Shown here: in pieces, positions 43,699 through 52,000 of the stretch
Position numbering within the stretch: the first letter of the stretch is position 1
Layout: each line of letters begins with the position of its first letter
NCBI RefSeq assembly: GCF_022627325.1
Contig: NZ_JAETZZ010000007.1
Span: 1-64,000, forward strand
Direction: 5' to 3'
Length of the DNA stretch: 64,000 nt
Origin: Pseudomonas putida
GTDB lineage: Bacteria > Pseudomonadota > Gammaproteobacteria > Pseudomonadales > Pseudomonadaceae
Made by a program: the position numbers and the translations under genes
The notes under the pieces: model-generated
The model's input: the letters and a program-made list of their open reading frames with translations, nothing else
Database searches by the model: none
What the model was told of the DNA's origin: nothing

Positions 43699-43823
43699 AG
43701 CACAAAACGTGAACAGGGCTAACCTTCTTCAACCCACCGCACATCCATGCAATCCCTAGCCAGGCTTGAAGCGGCATGCTCCGCAGTTGCCGCTGCCGCC
43801 GCCGCACCCAGACGGAGAAGACC

Positions 43824-45806
43824 ATGTCCCAGGACCCCAACGACAAGACCCGTCGCCAGTTCCTTGCCACCAGTACCGTGCTCGGTGCCGCCGGCGCGCT
43901 CTGGTCCGCATTGCCCTTCACCGGCGCCGCCGGCTCCGCCCACGCATCCATCCAAGGAGGTTCCATGACCGCCGACCTGATCCTGTTCAACGGCAAACTG
44001 CATACAGTCGACCGTGAAAAGCCCACCGCCACTGCCGTCGCCATCAAAGATGGCCGATTCATTGCCGTGGGCAACGACGCCGAGGCCATGGCCCACAAGG
44101 GTGCTGCCACGCAGATCATCGACCTGAAGCAGCGCACGGTGATCCCGGGCCTGAACGACTCGCACCTGCACCTGATCCGCGGCGGTCTGAACTACAACCT
44201 TGAACTGCGCTGGGAAGGTGTGCCGTCGGTAGCCGATGCCCTGCGCATGCTCAAGGACCAGGCGGCGCGCACGCCAACGCCGCAATGGGTGCGCGTGGTC
44301 GGTGGCTGGAACGAATTCCAGTTCGCTGAAAAACGCATGCCCACCCTGGAAGAAATCAACCAGGCTGCGCCCGATACCCCGGTGTTTCTGCTGCACCTGT
44401 ACGACCGCGCACTGCTCAACCGCGCCGCGCTCAAGGCCGTGGGCTACAGCAAGGACACGCCGAACCCACCGGGCGGTGAAATTCAGCGCGACAAGTTCGG
44501 CAACCCCACTGGCATGCTCATCGCCCGCCCCAACGCGATGATCCTTTACGCAACCTTGGCCAAAGGGCCTAAGCTGCCGCTGGAGTACCAGGTCAACTCG
44601 ACCCGCCAGTTCATGCGTGAGCTCAACCGCCTGGGCCTGACCAGCGCCATCGACGCAGGGGGCGGCTACCAGAACTTCCCCGACGACTACGCGGTGATTC
44701 AGGAACTGGCCGACAGCGACCAGCTGACGGTGCGCATCGCCTACAACCTGTTCACCCAAAAGCCCAAGGAAGAGCTGGACGACTTCAGGAAGTGGACTTC
44801 CAGTGTCAAGCTGCACAGCGGCACCGACTTCCTGCGCCATAACGGCGCCGGTGAGATGCTGGTGTTCTCAGCCGCCGACTTCGAGGACTTCCTCGAACCG
44901 CGCCCGGACCTGCCACAAACCATGGAAGAGGAGCTGGAACCGGTGGTGCGCCACCTGGTCGAGCAGCGCTGGCCGTTCCGCCTGCACGCCACCTACAACG
45001 AATCGATCACGCGCATGCTCGACGTGTTCGAGAAGGTCAACCGCGATATCCCGTTCAACGGGTTGCCCTGGTTCTTCGACCACGCCGAGACCATCACGCC
45101 TCAGAACATCGAGCGCGTGCGTGCGCTGGGCGGCGGTATTGCCATCCAGGACCGCATGGCGTTCCAGGGTGAGTACTTCGTCGATCGCTACGGTGCGAAG
45201 GCCGCCGAGCAGACCCCGCCGATCAAGCGCATGCTCGAAATGGGTGTGCCTGTGGGCGCCGGTACCGACGCCACCCGGGTCTCCAGCTACAACCCTTGGA
45301 CGTCGCTGTACTGGTTGGTCAGCGGCAAGACGGTGGGCGGCATGGCGCTGTACCCGGAGGGCCTGAGCCGCGATACCGCGCTGCAACTGTTCACCCAGGG
45401 CAGCGCGTGGTTCTCCAGCGAGCAGGGCAAGAAAGGCCAGATCAAGGTTGGCCAGCTGGCGGACCTGGCGGCGCTGTCGCTGGATTTCTTCAGCGTTGAT
45501 GAAGAGGCGATCAAGGGCATCGAGTCGGTACTGACTATCGTCGACGGCAAGGTCGTGTACGGCGCTGGCGAATTCGACAAGCTCGGCCCGCCACAGGTCC
45601 CGGTATTGCCGGAGTGGTCGCCAGTGGTCAAGGTGCCGGGGCATTGGCGCGTGGGTACGCCCTCATTGGCTGCAGCGGTGCACCAGTGCAGCGGGCCTTG
45701 CGGGGTGCATGCGCACAGCCATGAAAAAGCGCGGCATTCGAGTGTGCCGGTGAATGACTACCAGGGCTTCTGGGGGGCCTTGGGCTGTTCGTGCTTTGCG
45801 TTTTGA
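43824..45806 (+). CDS. Tat-exported YtcJ-like amidohydrolase
   Basis: This 660-residue metal-dependent hydrolase starts at ATG 43824 (MSQDPNDKTRRQFLATSTVL), a twin-arginine signal with RRQFL and cleavage after SAHA. The amidohydrolase_3 fold has the first metal pair in VIPGLNDSHLHL, further His in LHATYNESI and FFDHAETI, and Asp in GAGTDATRVSS. Substrates of YtcJ-like enzymes are mostly unknown amides or formamides. The last ~60 residues extend beyond the family and are Cys/His-rich (HQCSGPCGVHAHSHEKARH; GCSCFAF). It stands between a REP and a LysR gene. It belongs with the surrounding hydrolase cluster. Confidence 0.88.
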   Translation: MSQDPNDKTRRQFLATSTVLGAAGALWSALPFTGAAGSAHASIQGGSMTADLILFNGKLHTVDREKPTATAVAIKDGRFIAVGNDAEAMAHKGAATQIIDLKQRTVIPGLNDSHLHLIRGGLNYNLELRWEGVPSVADALRMLKDQAARTPTPQWVRVVGGWNEFQFAEKRMPTLEEINQAAPDTPVFLLHLYDRALLNRAALKAVGYSKDTPNPPGGEIQRDKFGNPTGMLIARPNAMILYATLAKGPKLPLEYQVNSTRQFMRELNRLGLTSAIDAGGGYQNFPDDYAVIQELADSDQLTVRIAYNLFTQKPKEELDDFRKWTSSVKLHSGTDFLRHNGAGEMLVFSAADFEDFLEPRPDLPQTMEEELEPVVRHLVEQRWPFRLHATYNESITRMLDVFEKVNRDIPFNGLPWFFDHAETITPQNIERVRALGGGIAIQDRMAFQGEYFVDRYGAKAAEQTPPIKRMLEMGVPVGAGTDATRVSSYNPWTSLYWLVSGKTVGGMALYPEGLSRDTALQLFTQGSAWFSSEQGKKGQIKVGQLADLAALSLDFFSVDEEAIKGIESVLTIVDGKVVYGAGEFDKLGPPQVPVLPEWSPVVKVPGHWRVGTPSLAAAVHQCSGPCGVHAHSHEKARHSSVPVNDYQGFWGALGCSCFAF

Positions 45807-45836
45807 GCTGATGTGAAGAGTGGCCCCCCTGCGGTT

Positions 45837-45900
45837 ATGCCAGTCAGTTCGTGTTATCAGGGCTGCTACGCAGCCCATCGCCGGCAAGGCCGCTCCCACC
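45837..45900. repeat. Repeat unit ending in a REP element
   Basis: ATGCCAGTCAGTTCGTGTTA and the following TCAGGGCTGC recur with four mismatches at 48140. Then come a small hairpin GGCTGC/GCAGCC and CCATCGCCGGCAAGGCCGCT, the REP core. Confidence 0.6.
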
Positions 45901-45992
45901 GCGACCGCGCAGTTCTTCAGGCCTCACCTCTGGTTGAATGATCCGGGACTGTGGGGCAAGCGTAGAACAAGGTTTTGGAAGCGTGCGCTGGT

Positions 45993-46904
45993 TCAGGCCA
46001 TGTCGCTGATCGCGAATTCCTCCGCCAGGTGGTCGATCAGCGACCGCACCGACGGCAACAACCCACGCCGCGAAGGGAAAATGGCATGCACGATGCCGCA
46101 GCGTGGGTGCCACTGCGGCAACAGCTCCACCAAACGGCCTTCGGCCAGATCTTCGCGCACTGCCACCCGTGGCAAGTGCGCGATACCCACCCCGGCCACC
46201 ACGAAATGGCGCAGGGCAAACAGGTCATCGGTGACCATGCGCGGTGTGTGCGGGATCACGATGCTGCGGCTCATGTCCTCGCCCTGGAACAGCTCCCACT
46301 GGTAATCGCGCTGGGCGCTACCCCAGTGCACGCTGGGCAGCGTGCCGAGCAGCTGCGGGTCGAAGCCCTTGGGCAACTGCTGCAGATACTGCGGGTGCCC
46401 CACCAGGCACTGGGTGCTGTTGCTCAGCACCTTCATCACCATGTCGGTGTTTTCCAGCGGCGGGAAGCGCACGCGCAGCGCCACGTCGAAGCCCTCGTGC
46501 AGCAGGTCGACGCGGCGGTTGGTGCTCTCGATGAACAGCTCTACCTGTGGGTACTTGAGCATGTAGCGGGTGAGCATTGGCCCGACCCAGGAGTTGAGCA
46601 GTGTGGTCGGGCAGCTGATGCGCACCAAGCCGCGCGGCTCGCTGCGGTTGCGCTCGATGATTTCCGCTGCACCTTCGGCCTCTACACGCATGGCCAGGCA
46701 ACGGTTGTAGTAGGCCTGGCCGATCTCGGTGAGCGAGCAGTGCCGGCTGGTGCGGTGCAGCAGGCGCACGCCCAGGCGGTCCTCAAGGTCGGCGATGCGG
46801 CGGCTGAGTTTCGACTTGGGCATGTCCAGCGCCCGCCCGGCCGGGGCGAAGCCGCCGTGCTCGACCACCTGGGTGAAATAGTAGAGGGAGTTCAGGTCTT
46901 CCAA
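45993..46904 (-). CDS. LysR-family regulator next to ycaC copy 2
   Basis: This is a 303-residue LysR regulator of the AaeR/CrgA-like type. It begins MEDLNSLYYFTQVVEHGGFA, with an HTH at ALDMPKSKLSRRIADLEDRL and HRTSRHCSLTEIG after it. The effector domain is complete (LVRISCPTTLLNSWVGPMLT). It is divergent from the YcaC-like gene at 47040 with a 135-base control region, the arrangement seen in many genomes where such a LysR controls an isochorismatase-like gene. The block shared with ycaC copy 1 suggests it controls both. Confidence 0.9.
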   Translation of the reverse strand: MEDLNSLYYFTQVVEHGGFAPAGRALDMPKSKLSRRIADLEDRLGVRLLHRTSRHCSLTEIGQAYYNRCLAMRVEAEGAAEIIERNRSEPRGLVRISCPTTLLNSWVGPMLTRYMLKYPQVELFIESTNRRVDLLHEGFDVALRVRFPPLENTDMVMKVLSNSTQCLVGHPQYLQQLPKGFDPQLLGTLPSVHWGSAQRDYQWELFQGEDMSRSIVIPHTPRMVTDDLFALRHFVVAGVGIAHLPRVAVREDLAEGRLVELLPQWHPRCGIVHAIFPSRRGLLPSVRSLIDHLAEEFAISDMA

Positions 46905-46946
46905 TGATCGTTCTCCAGGTGGAACGCTAAGGGCAATTTTCGCAGT

Positions 46947-46998
46947 CTACCGCTCTAAAGGTGATGATTTTAATCTGTGCCCATCAACGCGAAACACC
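46947..46998. promoter_or_regulatory. Control block shared with ycaC copy 1
   Basis: CTACCGCTCTAAAGGTGATG, then ATTTTAA and CATCAACGCGAAACACCC, matches the region at 41401-41452 with few differences. It lies between the LysR gene and ycaC copy 2. Confidence 0.55.
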
Positions 46999-47039
46999 CC
47001 AGATTGCTGAAAAATTCATAAACCTCAGGAGCACAGAAC

Positions 47040-47669
47040 ATGAGCAAATACACCTACAACCGCCTCAACAAAGACGACGCCGCCGTGCTGCTGGTGGACC
47101 ACCAGGCGGGGCTGCTGTCGCTGGTGCGTGACATCGAGCCGGACAAGTTCAAGAACAACGTGCTGGCCCTGGCGGACCTCGCCAAGTTCTTCAACCTGCC
47201 GACCATCCTCACCACCAGCTTCGAACAAGGCCCCAACGGCCCGCTGGTACCGGAGCTAAAAGCACTGTTCCCGGACGCCCCTTACATCGCCCGCCCTGGC
47301 CAGATCAACGCCTGGGACAACGAAGACTTCGTCAAGGCGGTGAAGGCCACCGGCAAGAAGCAGCTGATCATCGCCGGTGTAGTGACCGAGGTGTGTGTAG
47401 CCTTCCCGGCGCTGTCGGCACTGGAAGAAGAGTTCGAGGTGTTCGTGGTGACCGATGCCTCCGGCACCTTCAACGCCATGACCCGCGACGCTGCCCACGA
47501 CCGCATGAGCCAGGCTGGCGCACAACTGATGACCTGGTTCGGCGTGGCATGTGAACTGCACCGCGACTGGCGCAACGATGTTGAAGGGCTGGCGGCGCTG
47601 TGCTCCAACCACATCCCGGATTACCGCAACCTGATGACCAGCTATAACGCGTTGACTGCTGGGAAGTAA
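47040..47669 (+). CDS. YcaC-like isochorismatase-family cysteine hydrolase, copy 2
   Basis: This 209-residue protein differs from copy 1 at only a handful of residues, mostly at the two ends (MSKYTYNRL versus MTHFKYNRL; YNALTAGK versus YNAFNAGK, plus one Lys/Ala change). The same catalytic Asp (VLLVDHQAG), Lys and Cys (TEVCVAF) are present. ATG at 47040 after CTCAGGAG. Long stretches are the same at synonymous sites too, which indicates recent duplication or gene conversion. It is divergent from its LysR gene. Confidence 0.9.
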   Translation: MSKYTYNRLNKDDAAVLLVDHQAGLLSLVRDIEPDKFKNNVLALADLAKFFNLPTILTTSFEQGPNGPLVPELKALFPDAPYIARPGQINAWDNEDFVKAVKATGKKQLIIAGVVTEVCVAFPALSALEEEFEVFVVTDASGTFNAMTRDAAHDRMSQAGAQLMTWFGVACELHRDWRNDVEGLAALCSNHIPDYRNLMTSYNALTAGK

Positions 47670-47873
47670 TACACAGCAACTTGACGGATGGCTCCTGCAA
47701 AAGGGGCCATCGTTACTTGATTCAGAAGTATTGTCAGCGTTTTGCTGGAGCGCGAAACCAGCTGCCATCCAGCGGCACTCGCTGGTGGAGGAACCCTGTC
47801 GATGGCTGGATCATCAACGTCGGGTTAGACCTCCACACCCTGGCTTGAGGGTGTATGAATATCAAGCATGATT

Positions 47874-47904
47874 ACAGGGCCACTGGTGACAGTGGCCCTT
47901 TTCT
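47874..47904 (+). terminator. Rho-independent terminator hairpin
   Basis: GGGCCACTG pairs perfectly with CAGTGGCCC around GTGA, followed by TTTTCTTT. It lies ~200 bases after ycaC copy 2, so it may end that transcript or a small RNA made in between. Confidence 0.7.
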
Positions 47905-48139
47905 TTGTTCGACAGCACACCGTATCGCTTGTAGAACAGCTTCCCATGACGACGTTTGTTCAGTGCCTTTGCACCGCACTGCATGATGAAGGCGAGCCTA
48001 TTGGTGCCATGGGTGTAAGCGACCTCCCACGCCTCGAACGGCCCGGTTGATGTACCCAGCGCTACTTTCACATATCGCTAACTGGCGTCTTGTCGTTTCT
48101 AGAAAATGTGACGGACACCCAAAAGATGGGCTGAGACTA

Positions 48140-48180
48140 ATGCCAGACAGTTAGCGTTATCAGGGCTGCGCAGCAGCCCC
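48140..48180. repeat. Second copy of the 45837 repeat unit
   Basis: ATGCCAGACAGTTAGCGTTA and TCAGGGCTGC repeat the unit at 45837. Here a hairpin GGGCTG/CAGCCC follows. An inverted variant (ACTTAACTGGCTGGCAT) lies near 48400. Confidence 0.5.
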
Positions 48181-48229
48181 CTAGCAGCGCTGTAATAGCC
48201 CGAGCGCTCGACGGGGCCAGCGAGTACTT

Positions 48230-48395
48230 GGGGCCGCTTTGCGGCCCATCGCCGGCAAGCCCGGCTCCCACATGGATTGCGTCAGCTTTTAGAGATTGGG
48301 CAAGACGCTTGCTTCCTCAGGTAAAGCACAGGCCTGAAGAACAGCACGGTCGTGGTGGGAGCCGGCTTGCCGGCGATGGGCCGCAAAGCGGCCCC
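48230..48395. repeat. Facing REP pair (BIME-like)
   Basis: GGGGCCGCTTTGCGGCCCAT, then CGCCGGCAAGCCCGGCTCCC (48230-48270), faces the inverted GGGAGCCGGCTTGCCGGCGAT and GGGCCGCAAAGCGGCCCC (48357-48395). These are the best preserved REP copies in the window. Confidence 0.85.
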
Positions 48396-48453
48396 GGATC
48401 ACTTAACTGGCTGGCATTACGCCTGAGCCCTCTTTGTCTTCGACGTACAAGCC

Positions 48454-50256
48454 TCAATCCGCATCCGAATCGAACAATCGCTCCAACTCCATCCGCGCTT
48501 CCTTGGCCGTCTGCATCACCTTGGCCCGGTCATCACGCACCTGCCCCTGCGCCTCCAGCACTTCCTCGTCATGCTGGGCAAACCGATCGATGCGGTCCGC
48601 CGCCTGTTCACTGCTCAGCCCCAACCCGACCAGCGCCCGGCGGGTCATTTCCAGGCTCGAATAGAACGTCTCGCGAATAGGCTCTGCACCAACGTCCACC
48701 AGCTTGTGCACATGCTGCCGGTTACGCGCGCGTGCCAGCACTTTGAGGTGAGGGTACAGGCGCTTGACTCGCTCTGCCGTGCGTATGGTCACCTCCGGGT
48801 CGTCGGTGGTAATGATGAAGTATTCCGCTTCGCCGACCTTGGCAGCGTGCAGCACTTCGGGGCGCTGTGGGTCGCCGTAAAACACCGGCGCCTGTTCGAA
48901 CATACGGGTCATCTCGATGGCGTCCACCGAGGTTTCCAGGGCCACGAAAGGGATTTTCTGCGCACGCAGGATGCGTGAAACGATCTGCCCCATGCGGCCC
49001 ATGCCGACGATCACCACACGCGGGGTACCGGCATCGATGGCTTTGTATTGCTCAGGTACTTCACGCGCAGGCTGCGTGCGCTTGAGGGCACGGGCGCAGC
49101 CGAGCATCAGCAGCGGGGTGATGGCCATCGACAGGGTGATGGTCATCAGCAGCAGGTCGTAGGTCTGGGTGTCGAACAGGCCCTGGTCCTTGCCCAGCTT
49201 GAACACCACGAAGGCAAACTCACCACCGGCGGCCAGTACCATCCCCAGGCGCAGTGCACTGGCGCTGTTCAGGCCACCGGCCAAGCGGCCGACACCCATC
49301 AGCAGCACCAGTTTGACCGTCACCAACAGCAGGGTCAGGCCCAGCAGAACCAGTGGCATTTCCAGCAGCAGGCGCAGGTTTGCACCCATACCCACACTCA
49401 TGAAAAACAGCCCCAGCAGCAGGCCTTTGAACGGTTCGATCTGTGATTCCAGCTCATGCCGGTATTCCGAGTCGGCCAGCAGCAAGCCCGCGAGGAAGGC
49501 GCCCAGGGCCATGGAAATACCGGCTTCCTCCATCAGCCAGGCGGTACCGATCACCACCAGCAACGCGGTGGCGGTGGACACTTCAGGCAGGCCGGTGCGG
49601 GCCACGATGCGGAACACCGGGCGCAGCAGGTAGCGCCCGCCGACGATCACCACTGCGATACTGGCGAAGACATTCAGGCCATGCTGCAGGCTGTCACCGT
49701 GGCTGGTGTCCGGGCCGCTGGCAGCCAGCAGTGGCACCAGGGCTATCAGCGGGATCGCGGCAATGTCCTGGAACAGCAGGATGGCGAACGCCAGGCGGCC
49801 ATGCGGGGCGTTGAGCTGCTTGCTCTCGGCCAGGCTCTGCAGGCCCAGGGCGGTGGAAGACAGGGCCAGGCCAAGGCCGACCACGAGGGCGGCCGAGAGT
49901 GACTGGCCGAAACCGAACAGGGCAATGGCGCCGATCAGTGCACCGGTCAGCAGCACCTGTGCCGTACCGACGCCGAACACTGACTTGCGCATCAGCCACA
50001 GGCGCTTGGGCGACAGTTCCAGGCCGATGATGAACAGCAACAGGACCACGCCCAGTTCGGAAATGTGCGCCACGCTTTCGGTGTCGCGGATCAGGCCCAA
50101 GGCCTGTGGGCCGATGGCCACGCCCGCCAGCAGGTAGCCGATCACGGCGCCCAGTTGCAGGCGTTTGGCCAAGGGTACGGCAAGGACGGCGGCGAACAGG
50201 AAGATCACCGCGGTTTGCAGAAGGCTGCCTTCGTGTGGCATTGGCTCGAACTCCAT
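48454..50256 (-). CDS. Kef-type monovalent cation:proton antiporter (CPA2) with RCK domain
   Basis: This 600-residue inner-membrane protein has about 12 hydrophobic segments in residues ~15-385 (GAVIGYLLAGVAIGPQALGL; LLLFIIGLELSPKRLWLMRK), then a TrkA-N/RCK domain from ~405 (RVVIVGMGRMGQIVSRILRA), whose GxGxxG binds a nucleotide. Kef systems expel K+ in exchange for H+ under glutathione-gated control. No kefF/kefG partner is adjacent. A second ATG at 50241 (MPHEGSLLQTAV), preceded by GGAG, may be the true start (595 residues). Confidence 0.9.
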   Translation of the reverse strand: MEFEPMPHEGSLLQTAVIFLFAAVLAVPLAKRLQLGAVIGYLLAGVAIGPQALGLIRDTESVAHISELGVVLLLFIIGLELSPKRLWLMRKSVFGVGTAQVLLTGALIGAIALFGFGQSLSAALVVGLGLALSSTALGLQSLAESKQLNAPHGRLAFAILLFQDIAAIPLIALVPLLAASGPDTSHGDSLQHGLNVFASIAVVIVGGRYLLRPVFRIVARTGLPEVSTATALLVVIGTAWLMEEAGISMALGAFLAGLLLADSEYRHELESQIEPFKGLLLGLFFMSVGMGANLRLLLEMPLVLLGLTLLLVTVKLVLLMGVGRLAGGLNSASALRLGMVLAAGGEFAFVVFKLGKDQGLFDTQTYDLLLMTITLSMAITPLLMLGCARALKRTQPAREVPEQYKAIDAGTPRVVIVGMGRMGQIVSRILRAQKIPFVALETSVDAIEMTRMFEQAPVFYGDPQRPEVLHAAKVGEAEYFIITTDDPEVTIRTAERVKRLYPHLKVLARARNRQHVHKLVDVGAEPIRETFYSSLEMTRRALVGLGLSSEQAADRIDRFAQHDEEVLEAQGQVRDDRAKVMQTAKEARMELERLFDSDAD

Positions 50257-50402
50257 GAGCTGCCGGGGCAGCGTTAGAACAGTGTGGCGGGCAATTCTGG
50301 GGATTGCGGCTGCCTAAGACAATCTGCCGCAGGAGAGAAACATTGTCCCACCAAGTGTGACAGTTTTACCTGGCGCTTCCCGGGCAACGCGGAACGCTCA
50401 GC

Positions 50403-51377
50403 TCAACTGCCGCCGAACTGCGCCCGGTACTGCGCCGGCGTCATGCCTAGCCGCTCGCAGAACACTTTGCGCATATGCCGGTCACTGCCAAACCCACATT
50501 GCGCCGCCACCACCTTCAAAGGACGGTCGCTGCCTTCGAGCAGTTTGCGTGCCTGATCGATACGCGCGTTCTGCAGGTACTGCATCGGCGTGATGCCCAC
50601 CTCACGCTGAAAGGTACGAGCGAAATTGCGCCCGCTCATTGCCACCAGGTCGGCCATCTTCTGCACAGTGAAGGCTTGGTCGATATGGTCGACGACATAC
50701 GCTTGTACGCGTGCTATCACCGAGCCGTCCCGTGGCACCGCAGCGAGCAGCGGACCGTAGGGCGCCTGCCCACCCTGGCGATGACGGGCGACCAGCAGCA
50801 CCTTGGCCACCTCCAAGGCCAGCGCCTTGCCGTGATCTTCTGCCACGATGGCCAACGCCAGGTCGATACCTGCGGTGATACCACCTGAAGTGATCAGGCC
50901 ACGGTCGACCACATAGATCTGCTCGGTCTCGACTTTCGCTTCGGGGAATGCGCGGGCCAGGCGTTCCACATAATTCCAGTGGGTGGTACAGCGGTAGCCG
51001 CTCAGCAGCCCGGCCCGCCCCAGCAAGAACACTCCGGTGCAGATGGCGCCGAAGCGTTTGGCACTGTGCACGGCGTGCCCAAGCCAGCGCTCCAGCGTGG
51101 GCAGGGCGACGTCATAGGCTCCTGGCCCACCGGGCACCAGTAGCAGGTCGACGTTGCCTGGCAGGTCCTCCAGGCGCAGGTCTGCGATGACGTTCAGGCC
51201 ACAGGACCCCCGAATGGCACTTTGGCTTTCAGCCACGGTGATCAGCCGATAGCGCCTGTCTTCGGGCAAGAACCGGTTGGCGATGGCGAAGGCGTCCATG
51301 GGCCCCGTGACATCCAGCAATAGCACATCGTTGAACAGCACCATGGCCACGGTGCGATGAGCGCGATTTTCCTGCAT
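50403..51377 (-). CDS. GlxA-family AraC regulator (DJ-1/PfpI + AraC HTH)
   Basis: This is a 324-residue regulator. Residues ~8-185 form a DJ-1/PfpI domain with the nucleophile-elbow Cys in FGAICTGVFLLGRAG. Residues ~220-320 form an AraC/XylS double HTH (MADLVAMSGRNFARTFQREV; VAAQCGFGSDRHMRKVFCER). Such proteins often control catabolism of quaternary amines or amino acids. It is divergent from the small AraC-type gene at 51556. Target and effector are unknown. Confidence 0.9.
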   Translation of the reverse strand: MQENRAHRTVAMVLFNDVLLLDVTGPMDAFAIANRFLPEDRRYRLITVAESQSAIRGSCGLNVIADLRLEDLPGNVDLLLVPGGPGAYDVALPTLERWLGHAVHSAKRFGAICTGVFLLGRAGLLSGYRCTTHWNYVERLARAFPEAKVETEQIYVVDRGLITSGGITAGIDLALAIVAEDHGKALALEVAKVLLVARHRQGGQAPYGPLLAAVPRDGSVIARVQAYVVDHIDQAFTVQKMADLVAMSGRNFARTFQREVGITPMQYLQNARIDQARKLLEGSDRPLKVVAAQCGFGSDRHMRKVFCERLGMTPAQYRAQFGGS

Positions 51378-51555
51378 ACCTCTTACGCCTTGAATGCTGG
51401 CCGCTGCTGCGGCCCGAAGCTGAATTCGGCGTGCATTTTAAGGTATCGGTGAGGCCTTGGGGCCAGCAGTGCACAATTAAGAACTCTTCAGGTTCGGCTC
51501 AGGACTTTGTCATGCACCGAGGGTGAGACTTTCTGCATTGAACAGGAGAGTCGCC

Positions 51556-51927
51556 ATGAACCCTGGTTTGCCCGAAGACAACCCTCATTCCCCCGGTGCC
51601 CTGACCCCCACACGGTTACGCCAGGCCAAGGAACTGATGCTGCGCAGTTCGCTGTCGATCATAGAGATCGCAGGGGTGTGCAACCTCACCCGGAGCCACT
51701 TCTCCCGTGCCTTCAAGGTCAATACCGGCCTTTCGCCCCAGGCCTGGCGACTGCTGGCGCGGATGGAGAAGGCAAAGCGTCTGTTGGCCACCGAGGCGCC
51801 CATTACCCATGTGAGCCTTGAGTGCGGTTTTTGCGACCAGGCCCATTTCACTCGCGCCTTCAGCCGCCTGGTAGGCCAGCCGCCCAAGGCCTGGCGCCGA
51901 GCAGCGCGCATCGATGCCCATCCTTAA
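51556..51927 (+). CDS. Small AraC-family regulator (DNA-binding domain only)
   Basis: This 123-residue protein is almost wholly an AraC double HTH: LSIIEIAGVCNLTRSHFSRAFKV (first HTH) and ITHVSLECGFCDQAHFTRAFSR (second), ending QPPKAWRRAAR. ATG at 51556 after CAGGAG. It lacks a sensor domain, like MarA/SoxS, so activity is probably set by its amount. It is followed 73 bases later by the third YcaC-like gene on the same strand, its most likely target or operon partner. Confidence 0.87.
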   Translation: MNPGLPEDNPHSPGALTPTRLRQAKELMLRSSLSIIEIAGVCNLTRSHFSRAFKVNTGLSPQAWRLLARMEKAKRLLATEAPITHVSLECGFCDQAHFTRAFSRLVGQPPKAWRRAARIDAHP

Positions 51928-52000
51928 GACGTTTTTATCCACAGGTATAAGCCCTCGGAACAGTGCCGAGGCCATTTTCCCTACCCAAGGAGTTACCCCA

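Larger units (their letters stand above)
47670..48453. other. Long gap with hairpin, repeats and no confident gene
   Basis: This 784-base region contains a strong hairpin (47874-47900), an inverted repeat CGCTAACTG (about 48077) / CAGTTAGCG (about 48147), a repeat unit at 48140 shared with 45837, and a facing REP pair. A minus-strand frame 47862-48071 (GTG start; ...CGAKALNKRRHGKLFYKRYG...) looks somewhat protein-like, but it has no ribosome site and its 3' end coincides with the hairpin. I see no tRNA or other RNA gene. Confidence 0.45.

Noticed and set aside
47862..48071. 69-codon minus-strand frame in the 784-base gap
   Set aside because: No ribosome site, GTG start, and its 3' end coincides with a terminator hairpin. 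Mentioned only as part of the gap description.
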